64,000 nucleotides of DNA from Dinochytrium kinnereticum. Taxonomy: Eukaryota; Chytridiomycota; Chytridiomycetes; Chytridiales; Chytridiaceae. The translations under genes and the position numbers were made by a program. Location: contig JADGJT010000039.1 in assembly GCA_027604005.1 (NCBI GenBank), positions 33,899 to 97,898 on the forward strand, given 5' to 3'. Below are positions 53,831 to 64,000 of the stretch, piece after piece (position 1 is the stretch's first letter; the number at the start of each line of letters is the position of its first letter). The notes under the pieces are model-generated. The model saw nothing but the letters and a program-made list of their open reading frames with translations, did no database searches and was not told where the DNA came from.

Positions 53831-56800
53831 TCAAGCCCGAGCTTCAACCAAAGCTTCCTGAACTTTTAGGCTACTTTTAAGCAACGACAAACTTGCCACC
53901 GCTCTACTGGGGCTGATACTTCTTGATCGTTGAAAAGGTGATGCACCACTGCCCATCGATGGTGCGTGTGAACTACTTCTTCTCCGCCCAGCAGACCCAG
54001 CCCGTCTCCTCACTCCATCGTCCGCCGCACGCTGGGACCCTACTTCCAAAAAAGAATTCGACCGCGGCGATCCCGCGACGGCGGTACTAACCGACGCACG
54101 GAACTCATCGAAAGAGGATGGTGCCATTGGATTTTGGGAAGAAAAAGGTGCTTTCTTAAGGAACCTTGAAGCAGTTGATTGGGAAGGGACGAAGCTAGAG
54201 CATGTCGAAATCGATGGGGAGGATCCTAGAGTGGATCCTGCTGTCAAGCCCACACCAACATATCCTCCTTTTGGACCAACTCGGCTGAATGGACGAGGGT
54301 CCTCACCGTTTCGCGTCCAGCCTCGACCAGATAGAGGGCTTTGGTGCCTTGCATATGATGGGATTGGGGTAGCAAAAGAAGTGTCCTTTGAGGATTGGAA
54401 CCCCCCACTCAATAAGGGCGAGGTCTTTAGTGGACCTCTTCCCTGTTGAGAAGAGAAAATATCCGGTCCTACTTCTCTCGATTGTGATGTGAGGTTGGAC
54501 GTGATTATTGGGCGTGGACTGCTCTGAGTGCGTGATCGCTGAGTTGGCTTCGAAAAGGCCGCTGGGGAACGGCTTGGGATAGGAGTTGATGATGGGGTTC
54601 GAGCAGATGGGGTTGTGGGTCTGTTGCCATGATGATCGGCGCGTCTGAAAGGACGTTCGGATTGGGATCGATGCCGATGTTGAGACGGGGTTGATCCTGG
54701 CGTGTGCTTGTGAGAGTGGAAGGTTTGAAAATGCTGGGACGACGAGCGAAGTACATCTTTCATTATAGCGATTTGTTCGCCCTATTCATCATGATGTTTA
54801 GAATAATGTATGATTCTTTGAAGCACCACGCAAAATCCGATCGGGAAAATATTACCTTAACATTCATGTCCTGAATTACCTCTTTTAGGTCATCACCTAT
54901 ATCTCTCAGACGCTGGCCTCTCCTCGAGCGTGATCTTCCATCACTTTGAGAAAAAAGTGATGAGTCCCTAGCAACGGATTCATACTTGATAACAAGATCG
55001 TTGTACGTGCTTCGAATAATAAAATAAAATAAAAAATGCGACGTCAGTAATCAGTTGCCATACCTTTATAACTTTACCTTCTCAAACTTCTAAACTCTTT
55101 CTCAAGGTAGGCCAGTATAGATCGCAAGTTATCCCGCCTCTCTTGATCTTCAAGTAATTCACCGCCCAAGGAGTGAAGAGCACAATACGAATCATCTTGG
55201 TCAGACTGCTCCGTCAAGTCGTCGGCTTTGACTAATTAGCCATCTCGGAGATCTGGAATCTAACTTACTAGAGTCGTATCGGAAATTTTGGCCTCTTTTG
55301 TTGCAAACCCCACATAACGAGGGGTTGTGTGATTTGAGGAGAGAAAAAACCTTTTGGAGGTTCGCTGTGACAGAGTAGGACTTTCCGGCGTTCTGTGCGG
55401 TTTCGATAGAGAACTTATAAGAAAGCAGTCCAAAAGAAGAGGAAAGATGCAATTACCGTTCCCACTATAAATGGCATTTCTCTTCCACGGCCCTCCCCCT
55501 TTCCTCTTTGTTTAGGGGACCTAGACCGGCCGTCACTTTTTCTTCGTCTATCAAAAGTCGATAAAATCTCTCTGTTTCTTCCGAAAGACCGTGCTTTAGC
55601 ATCCTTCCATATAGGCCACTCGCTGGTGACTGTAGGCTAAACACATTCACGTTTTAGAAACAAGATAAGTAGAAACAAAAGAGGCGACGCCGCACCTGTG
55701 ATGCGGTCTGGATGGGAAAATTAGAGGCCTGTTCCTGTGCCTTCCCAATCTCATCGCGAATCTGACTGATATCACGCTCATTTAAAAAACCAAACGAATC
55801 AGCTTGAGCTTTTGAAAGATGAACATGAGACTCCTCCACATCTGCTTCAGCGCCAGTGTCATCTATATCCGTAGTCAGGAGTTGAGATGCTACCTCATCG
55901 ACTATCCAGGCATTCCGTGGCGAGCGAATATGCTGCTCGCTCTCGTCATCTCGCATGCTGTATCGTCTCGGGGACAACCGGCGAGGAGAACTTCGGGTTG
56001 GGGACGGCGATCGGGATCGACGAAGCCGAGGGGAGTCCTGGATCTGGTTAAATCTTTTCAACTTTCTTTCTCTTTTCCGAATCCGCTCTTGGAGTTTTGA
56101 GAGCTCTTGTCTCGCGAGGTCTCGCTCAACCATTGCGCTATGATGTTGGTCACGGGATTGTTCGAGTTGGCGCTCTAGGTTCAGAGCTCGGTTCCGAAGG
56201 TATGAGAGTTGACTTTCGATCTCTAAAATCACCGCAGATATTCAGAAGAAGGCACAGAAAATATCAATTGGGGAATGTTCTACTCATAGGATGGCAAACT
56301 GTATAAACACAAACACAGATGATTATAGCCTCTCTTCCTTTACCTTCTTTTGAGATCGACTTCGATTTTTCATCCACCATTAATTCAGGACTATAAAGCC
56401 GCCCCTTAGGATCATCTCTAATACTAGGTCTACTTTGCCTTAACTTGGGATCCGATTGCCTAGAAACACCAGACTCAGATACTCTGTTTGAGCCCAATTC
56501 CGTAGCAGACATTCGAACCGATATCCCAGTCTCCTTCTGTAATCTAGAGTCACCCTTTTCACTGAACGAAGGTATTCTGCTATTCGGCATTTGAACTCCT
56601 ACGGAGAATCGCTTCGTGTCAGTTGGAATCTGATTGGTAATTGTATCGACTCCAACATTGGCAACATGAACAAAAGAAGAGTTCAAGTCGAGAGCGCTCG
56701 GGTATTGTGTCGGGATAGAGTTGGTTTCGGCTTTAGAAGAAGTGAAGTCCGTTTCCGTCTGGATGCCCTCTGTAATAGCAGGAGGCTTCTCAGCCTGAAG

Positions 56801-59201
56801 TCGAGCTCGAGCGCTTTCGTAAGCATTCTCCCAAATATCCTCCTCAATAGCCTTTACATCTGCTCCCAGTTCCTCACAAACAGCCTGCATCTCGTCTCTC
56901 ATCTGCTTTTCCTTAATAGTGAGCTTTTTTTCTGCCTTTCTTGCTTTTGCCTCAGCCTCTCTCATCAATTCGGACGCAATTTCCTGAGCCTCTTGACTGA
57001 CTTCTGCAATTCGATGCTCTCTTTCAAGGGCTTGTCGGGTCATCTGAAGCTCTGACTCTAGATGCTTGACCTGGTCTTCGAGTTGCCTTCTCTGAATCTC
57101 ACTGGCGGTTATCACGGGGCTGTCAATATCGCTATGTCTCACTCTAGTGGTATCTGGCAATGTAGAAGTGGGGGAACGCTGGATATCAATGCTCCGTGCT
57201 TGCTCATTTATAAGCATGTGACGCGTCTGGACAAGATCTTTCTCCAAGTCAATAATTTTGCCTTTGGCGTTTTGCTTCTCGAGCTCGAGCGCTGCGACCT
57301 TGTCTTGAAGGGTTCTCAACGCGTTTATAACGGCTTATTTTTGAAAGGTTAGTTATGATGAAAGGAAATGAAAGGAAGAAGCACCAAAAGGGTAATCAAA
57401 GTGGTATAAGGGTGCTTGCTACCTTTACTGTTAGATTCCTGAGGAAGATGGTTCAGGCTTAGATGTTGAACAGGCCTTGCGAGATCTACAACGCTAGGAA
57501 CGATTGCCGGCCCTTGATCCTGAAGGTTTAGCCTTGATCTTTTTACTCCCGGATGGGCTAGACCAGCAAGATCTGGCGCATTCGAGTACATGCTTGAGGG
57601 AGACAAACTACCCCGATCTCGTGAATCAACATTAACATCTGAAAAAAGTCATAAATTTAAGTTCTGCGCGAAATCCATCGAGGACAAAAACTCACTCAAA
57701 GGCAGTAGTATACTGGCGGTCCCCGAATTGGGAGACTTGGATTTGATCGAATCTCTCGAAAAATCTATCGATGATATTGATTCCGCTTCATTAATGAGCG
57801 GTGACCTTGCTCGAGGCAGTCCCAGTTGTCTCCTGCAATTACTAGGAATAGGAACAGGAGCCGTGACAGACTGGGATCTCTGCTTGGTTTGGAGGACCTG
57901 TCCAGCATCCCTTTTTTCAAATGCAAAATTAACGGATCGTGTCAGATATGGGTTTTCAGAGAGGGATGTTCGTCGTTTGACCACATTCGGGTTGATTTGG
58001 CTATCCTCTAAAGAATCTCCGTCAAATTGGCGAGACTGAGAGTGGGATTGGGTTAGATTCTGAGATTGCTGCGGCTGATTGTCGAAAATCATGTGAGAAG
58101 TAGCAATCATTGCCGATCCATTCGACTGCCCCCCCGTATTCATAACAACGGTGTTTGACTGCATTTCTGAACTTCTCGAATCCAAATCTACTCTAGTTCC
58201 GGTTTTCGAGGCAGTTAATGCGGAATCTGATAAGCGTTGTGGTACATCTGGGTGAAGAGAATATGTCCTGGCTGCTACCCTATTTAGAGAAGATCCTGCC
58301 TGGTTTAAGTATTGCTGAGATATACTGTTATTCGCAAGCTTTGGTGAACTCGCCCGCTGGTCGTAATCTGGAGACAGCGTTGGCCGAGATTTCTGGGCTT
58401 CTTTTGCCCCAGAGGGACTACCAATTCGAAGATACAGCTTTCTTGCCGATCCAAGCTCCGGAAAAGAAGGATTTGGAAAGTTGTTTTCTAAGCCCTTTGA
58501 CGTCTCTTCCCCACTCATTCCCTTATTAACTTATTTCAACACAGTTGTAGGGGGGGAAAAGCCAAAAAAGCCAACAAAACAATTGAAGATATGTAACCTA
58601 CCAACTTCCGATTAGCATTTTCAATCTCTTTATCGATCAAGGCGTCAAAACGTTCAGAAATAATCCCTTGTATGTTAAAGTCTTCATCTAGGTCATCTCC
58701 CTTGCCAAAATCTTCATGATCATCGTCGAATCCAACACTCGACAGAGATGACATATTTTCCGAGAACGCAGTGCTCATCCCAGGTGTCGTATATTTATAG
58801 CCCCCCTCGTTAACTTTAAACAAAAAGTTAACGTCAGTTTCTACAAAAACTATAGGCGGAAGGCGGGGAAAAAAACTGTAAGACTCATACATACATTTAT
58901 CATTAATTCCATAGCGAGATAGAGAAGTATGTCCAGCAGCATTATCCACTCCATTTGATAGCCGCGCATTTACCCTTTCCGGGATTTTTGACATGGTCAA
59001 TGGACTTAGTCTCCCAAACCCCGGAATAGAGCCATGAAAGCTTTGAAAGTTTTTAGGTGCGTGATGGGGGGAAACCGTGAGGCTTAAGCTTCGTCCATAC
59101 TTTCGAGCAGTCGCCTGTGCCTCAGCGTCAAGATTGCGTTTCAGCTTGGCTAAATCCACGTCCAGGCTTGAGGAATGATCACTGCAGGTTTCTAAAACCA
59201 T
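53831..59201 (-). CDS. large coiled-coil centrosomal/spindle-pole protein with Cep57 microtubule-binding domain
   Basis: Multi-exon minus-strand gene. Clear coding blocks are about 58605-59201, 57660-58525, 57424-57600, 56350-57319, 55694-56232, 55465-55650, 55200-55430, 54860-55200 and 53831-54763. Most joins were not fixed, so boundaries are approximate. The N-terminal third is Ser/Pro-rich; the middle is coiled coil (LEDQVKHLESELQMTRQAL; LSYLRNRALNLERQLEQ). An HNPSLCGVC (CxxC) motif follows. The segment LRSILAYLEKEFRSLRSTYN ... LKEVIQDMNVKGEQIAIMKD matches the Cep57 microtubule-binding domain, also found in fission-yeast Ppc89. A Ser/Arg-rich tail closes the protein. Likely role: scaffold of the centrosome, basal body or spindle pole. 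Start ATG 59201 precedes a helical segment; frames upstream lack an ATG. Confidence 0.7.
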
Positions 59202-60498
59202 TTTTTGTCGACTTGGCCGTGTGGAATAGCCCTTAGACAGTATGGCAAGTGGACTGACTTTGTGTCCTGCAATGCCACCTGGGCACAGTTTCTCCAAATA
59301 GCCGTAACCCTCCGAAATCAACCCAGAAAAAGGCGGTCCTCAAGAGTTTAAAGAAAGATATCTCGAGTATCGATGTGTGTGGCTGCAGCAAGCCAGGCAG
59401 AGGGAATGCACTGCTCCAATAGTGGTCTCCTGTGCTGTCTTTGCTGTCCAAAGACGTTGACAAGTCGCACGCAAATTCGGGATTTCCAAAATGAAAGCAA
59501 CAAATGAGGGAATTGGGGATGGTTGTGAACGTGTGTATGCGCGCAAACCCGCAGGATGGTGGCAGACGTTCCAGGAAACGACTGTAAGGATCTAACTCCA
59601 GATTTATGAAAAAGAAGTTTGCATTTTCAGAGAATGGGCAGCATCATGATTGAGGCTAAGACTGGAGTCTTGCAAGACGACAATATCCTTCCGAATGAGC
59701 AGCATTTGCTGGTATCATAACAGAGCATACCAAATTCAAGACGCCTGAGCTGACGATTCAATCAAACAATGCGTCAGCAATTGACACCTTATGGCTGGCG
59801 GCCAACTATTTACAAAAATAATGCAATAAACTCTCTGGCCGTTTTCTTTGTCTGTAGTATCAAGAAACAGCTCGATCAACGCATCTAGTGGCTAGACAAT
59901 GCTTGTGTAGATTATCAGGAACTGTGATCCTAGTGTTTCCATGTGCTGATTTATCTGTGGATCTTCCCAAGAATATATACTATATCGTTGTCTAACATGA
60001 AATACACGTCTACTGGTCAATTTCCAGAGACTTCAACATCGGCTCGTAAGAAGGTCAAAGAATACTCCTGCGGACCGGGCAATTAAAGCAGCAACTAACT
60101 GTGTATATGTTGCTTTGTCATCAAAGACCGCTGGGTTGTTTAGCTATAGTGCGATCGTATACACGCGATATCACATCCAGCGATATCATGAAATAAGGCA
60201 CGAGTAGTTACAGTTTGAGCATTTCTACATGGGAGAGGCAGCTATGTATCTATACACAGGACATTTAGCTGTGCATACATAATATGACCGATATAGTTAA
60301 ACCTCTTTGAGGAAGCTGTGGAGTCATTACATATTGCCATTTCCTAATAAAGGACCGTTCGTTCCTGAGGAGAATAGCAAGGCTTTCAACATACACGCAG
60401 CAAGATCCTTTCTCTATTCCTGCTGGCTGTAGATTTCTGAAGGTAAATGGTATATCGGTGTTCAAGTATGTCTCTGCCTGAGCAAATTGTCGCGAAGG
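59202..60498. other. intergenic region before the family-X polymerase
   Basis: About 1.3 kb with no ORF or repeat that I can support. Confidence 0.4.
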
Positions 60499-63012
60499 AT
60501 GGATGGTGATATCTCGCAGATGATGAGTCTCATCCAGTTTTCTGTGGTGACTGACGACTGCGGGATATGGCAGGATTCGCCGCAAGGAAGCGGCCTTCTC
60601 ATCACCAACTCTTTGATCGAAAATCTCCATCCAAAGCCGCTTCTTTCAACCCAAACGGAATCCACATCTCACTCATCACCACATCATGATATTCGGGTGA
60701 ATGAAAACTCTGGCACCGAATCTCTTTTAGCAGAGTCAAAGTACCATGAAAACTTAGCGTTAGCTCGATGGTGGGGAAAAGGCAATCCTTCTTTGACCCA
60801 GTTTGTGGAGGAATCAGCACAAGATACGGCCTATACACCTGCTCAGCCATCACTTAAACAGGCGAATGACGGGATTTCGGGCAACAAGAGATCTGATATG
60901 GATGATGGAGAGAGGTTCAGGACGTGGGGCGTCGATTGGGAGCCGCTGGATGACGGGGGAAGGCTTGAAATGCTTCCTTTGAATCTCTCTGTGAGGACAG
61001 TTCAGGAGACCCACCCAATCCTTGGCCCAATTTTAAGAAGGGAGACTGGTGAGTTGTATATTGTTTTCCCTTCGAATTTTTGGAATCCCCACCTCAGTAT
61101 TTGCAAGCCCTTTCCACATTCGCTAATGGCTCAGTTATCGAGAATTTCACTCACCTTTATCACGATACATGCGTCGCAGGCCACGGCCACATCAAGTTAA
61201 TATCTTTGGAAGGTCTCCTTCTACCGTTAGCCTGTCTCTATGCTCACGAGATGATGAATATGAAGGACGATTTGCGTGCATTAGTTACAAGGTGTTACGT
61301 GCAGCGACTTGCCGGCTTCTCTATTCTTCTACTATAGGCTAACCAACCACGTTTAACTTCTTAAAAACAATCTGGAACAAAAGCTGGATGCTAACAGACG
61401 CGGCATCCTGCTTGCGGCAGCAGCAACTTAGACGCTGTGATAAAGATTTACATCACCGCAGCCACGTCACTTTTATTCGTAATGACATCGACAAGATCGG
61501 TGAAACCGGAACACATATCCCCTCAGCCCAGGCATGCAGATCAGTCGAACAAACTACCCTTTAACTCTCACCCCAAATATCTGCCTCCCACCAATGTTCA
61601 CAGAGCCCACCTATTCCTTCCCAAACCGCCTATACTGAAGAAAAAGAGCCAGAACTTTTTGGGATTCTCGCTGAACGAATATGCGAGGAAAACTTGATTG
61701 AATTCTGGAGGGAAGAAATGGGGAGCGAAAAGGGAGCCTTAATCCACACGCTTTCGGCTCACACAATTCCGAGATTACTTGCTGTGCTTGCATTAGTAAG
61801 ATGGCCAGGAATTGGCTGGTCTACTGTGAGAAGGTTGGAAAAGGATGGCGTGTAAGTTTACTATTTATTTACTTGTTACGGTTACTGTGAGTTCTATAAA
61901 CTTAATGGGGATTATTTATTATTAGAAAATTAGAGGATCTTGTTCGGAGACATCATCCTATCAACATGATCTTGGAGTCGGTTAGTCTTCCTCCTTTGCA
62001 AAGATTCTGCCTGAGCTTTTGCACTGGTAGCCTGGAGGTTGTCAACACGTTAACACCAATAGGTATATCTATTCATACCTTTATTTTTTAATCTAAATTT
62101 GGAGAACTTGTTAGAGATAGACGCTTGCATTGATTATGTATCAAATCTTCTAGGCCCTCTGTTTCACTTGATCCCGGTGGGAAGTAGAAGAAGAGGCACG
62201 CTCCGAATACTTTTCGTAGATGTTCTTCTTTTGAAGGATAACGATGGAAATGGGAAAAATCACAACTTAGGGTCGGAATCGATCTCAAAGCCTCAAGATG
62301 GCATTATGGAAGAGGAAATCTTATTGGATTTCGAAGATGCAGGAGCCGCTAAGGCAGGAGAAGGATTAGAGGAGGCATTGAGAATCCTTTTTTCAAAGTC
62401 ATATGCTGGCTTAGGACCTTTGCTGGATGGTATGCAGATAATATGCTTTGAAACTCTTCATACCTAAAAATCTCAGTCCTCCGTGTTGGAACCCGTCGAG
62501 CGATCATATCAATGCGATACGGTGTAGCTAAGGTTATGTGAGTATAGATATAAAAATTGTCGATAAGTCTCACACTCAATAGGATTGACATCAGATCCGT
62601 TCTCCACCACGAGTCATCAGCATCAATACTCCATTCGACCGGCCCTTTGGAATTTCTTGGCAGGGTCAGGAAGCTTTTTGCCCGCACTCATTGTATCTTG
62701 CTCCCCTGGGCGGTCATTCAGAGGTTAGACGTGGATGGTGCGCAAGAGCCAGGTGTTGGGCTTGGGAAGCGAAAAAGAGATAGGAAATCATTAGCTGTGA
62801 AAGGTATTGGTAGGGTGATTCGTATTGGGACTGAGAGGTGGGATTGCATTGCCCGTTTATCGTTGCCTTTCTATATATTTGTTTTTTTCGTTCTTGTAAT
62901 CTGCATTTAAGTATTTAACAATTATTTAATCTCTCCAATTTCATTTAGGGAACTGTTCGAGAAGTTACTTCGTGTAGAGAATGGTGCACTTGCTCCGCAT
63001 GCAAGGTGGTGA
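60499..63012 (+). CDS. divergent family-X DNA polymerase (Pol lambda/mu/TdT-like)
   Basis: The 3' exons are well resolved: about 61610-61851, 61926-62062, 62115-62429, 62477-62537, 62583-62837, 62949-63012. They give a thumb-side hairpin (RWPGIGWSTVRRLEKDGV then LEDLVRR), a palm start (HLIPVGSRRRGTLRILFVDV), a palm strand IDIRSVLHH, the STGPLEFLGRVRK segment equal to the family YFTGS region, and the ending IRIGTERELFEKLL ... APHARW of the TEE-IFxxL type. The catalytic GDVDxL of active enzymes reads LFVDVL: the first Asp is missing, the second and the third (IDIR) are present. The N-terminal exon(s) from 60499 (about 190 residues, MDGDISQMMSLIQF) and a block at about 61097-61290 (TFANGSVIENFTHLYHD) are assigned to the same gene by position; joins in 61290-61610 are unresolved. 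Normal role: gap filling and end joining. Confidence 0.6.
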
Positions 63013-63436
63013 TTTTAAATGTTTATAATTATTCATTCAAGAGATGTAAAATCAAGCATACAGTAGCATCCAGCGGGTACTCAGTGGAAAAGTACAGTGA
63101 AAGAAAGTGAAGGAAAAAAAAGAATTTAGTTAATAGAGGACAGTAAGCTTTACACAAGAATGGTCCCTTCATCACGCATCCCAAGATTTCCGGGAGCATA
63201 TAAGATAGGGTCGGAACCCTGGACGTGACGGTCTGAGAGGTAGGTTGACAAACATTTCGAGGAGGAATCTGGGCGATGGCACGGTCATTGGGCTGACTAT
63301 ATCGAAGCCAAACTTATCTAAACTTAAGTAACCACAAGTTCCGGCCGAAATAAGGCTCACCTGCAGACAGCGAAAACAAAACGCTCCTATTCATGCCGAA
63401 AAAAGAAGAAAAGACAAGAGAAGATAAGAGAGAGCT
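63013..63436. other. intergenic region before the copia remnant
   Basis: Purine-rich sequence with no supported gene. The junction where host sequence meets the 5'-truncated element lies at or before about 63437. Confidence 0.4.
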
Positions 63437-64000
63437 GCTGCTGCCATTTCATGGCAGTTGAAGAAACAATTGGTTGTTGCCGTCTCTTCTATAGAAGCAG
63501 AACTTTATGCTCTCACAGAGGCTACGAAAGAAGTCACATGGCTCCATTCTCTGATGGCATCATCAGGATTGGTTGGACCTGGATATTCTATAATATATCG
63601 TGACAATCTTTCTTCTATAGCAATTGCAAAGAATCCTCTGCATCCTAATCGCGTTAAGCATATGGATGTTCGCCATCGTATGGTGAATGAACATATTGAA
63701 ACGTGGAATATCCGTTTAGAACCCTACAGCACAACCAATATGATAGCCGATTTTTTCACGAAACCTTTGCCTCCATTGGGTTTTCAACAGCATACGAAAA
63801 GTCTTGGACTTTTTCAGTCATCAACCATTTTGCAGACCTGACTGACTACAAAGTCCCATTCCCGACGCAAAAATCATAAATTGGGGGGGGTGTTGAAGTC
63901 TCAGCGACAGATACCATCAATCTTCCCTCTACCACTAGGATACCCTCCAATTGACATAGACGTAAGCTGGCTGTTATTTGGGAATAAGTCCTCCGTCCGA
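63437..64000 (+). mobile_element. Ty1/copia retrotransposon remnant: RNase H end, polypurine tract and start of 3' LTR
   Basis: From about 63437 the frame ending at the TGA at 63839-63841 reads AISWQLKKQ, VAVSSIEAELYALTEATKE, IIYRDNLSSIAIAKNP, HPNRVKHMDVRHRMVNEHIE and IADFFTKPLPPLGFQQH. This is the C-terminal RNase H of copia Pol with catalytic Glu and Asp positions present. The upstream reverse transcriptase and integrase are absent, so the element is 5'-truncated. After the stop comes TTGGGGGGGG (63881-63890), a polypurine tract, directly followed by TGTTGAAGTC at 63891, the expected 5' end of a 3' LTR. The LTR runs off the window at 64000. The RNase H frame has no internal stop, so the copy may be fairly young. 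Confidence 0.88.
63891..64000 (+). repeat. 3' LTR of copia element (partial)
   Basis: Begins TGTTGAAG immediately after the G8 polypurine tract, the standard arrangement for copia LTRs (TG...CA). Only the first 110 bases are in the window. Confidence 0.65.

Overview
This window looks like nuclear DNA of an early-diverging, probably zoosporic (chytrid-like) fungus. The reasons are gene-dense loci on both strands, many short GT-AG introns (mostly about 40-90 nt), typical eukaryotic housekeeping genes, a Cep57-type centrosome/basal-body protein, a kinesin-4-like motor, FIGNL1, Argonautes and a Ty1/copia remnant. The placement is an inference; nothing here fixes the genus. Two runs of N (18537-19414 and 41251-41260), both next to homopolymers, are assembly gaps.

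Layout. 1-0.4 kb: 3' end of TAF10. 1.2-10.1 kb: an array of four intronless genes for secreted proteins that I do not recognise. They share a domain of about 190 residues and end in very different low-complexity tails. 10.2-17.7 kb: an F-box/ankyrin-type protein (-), a cPLA2-like phospholipase (+) and a many-pass membrane protein (-). 18-21.4 kb: mitochondrial TrpRS (interrupted by a gap) and a universal stress protein with an apparent frameshift near its end. 22.4-30.9 kb: two tandem Argonaute genes with identical intron positions; the first keeps the slicer tetrad, the second has lost all four residues. 31.5-36.6 kb: an arrestin-like adaptor and a WrbA-type quinone reductase. 37.5-47.6 kb: kinesin, TMA16, FIGNL1, TRAPPC3/Bet3 and an STK16/Env7-like kinase. 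48.9-53.5 kb: a cyclophilin probably serving mitochondrion and cytosol, PNP oxidase and an MFS transporter. 53.8-59.2 kb: a Cep57-like centrosomal protein. 60.5-63.0 kb: a divergent family-X DNA polymerase. 63.4-64.0 kb: the 3' end of a copia element running into its 3' LTR.

The main points of interest are (a) the secreted four-gene family, with a cysteine pair gained or lost together, promoter modules in common and a near-identical 0.54-kb block suggesting gene conversion; (b) the slicer-active/slicer-dead Argonaute pair, where the dead copy keeps its guide 5'-end pocket; (c) a repeated composition switch inside exons, C-rich at the start and G/T-rich at the end, on both strands; and (d) a family-X polymerase whose first catalytic aspartate appears replaced. 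Exon joins were worked out by eye from splice dinucleotides, reading phase and family similarity. Where all exons of a gene are listed, the summed lengths are divisible by three.
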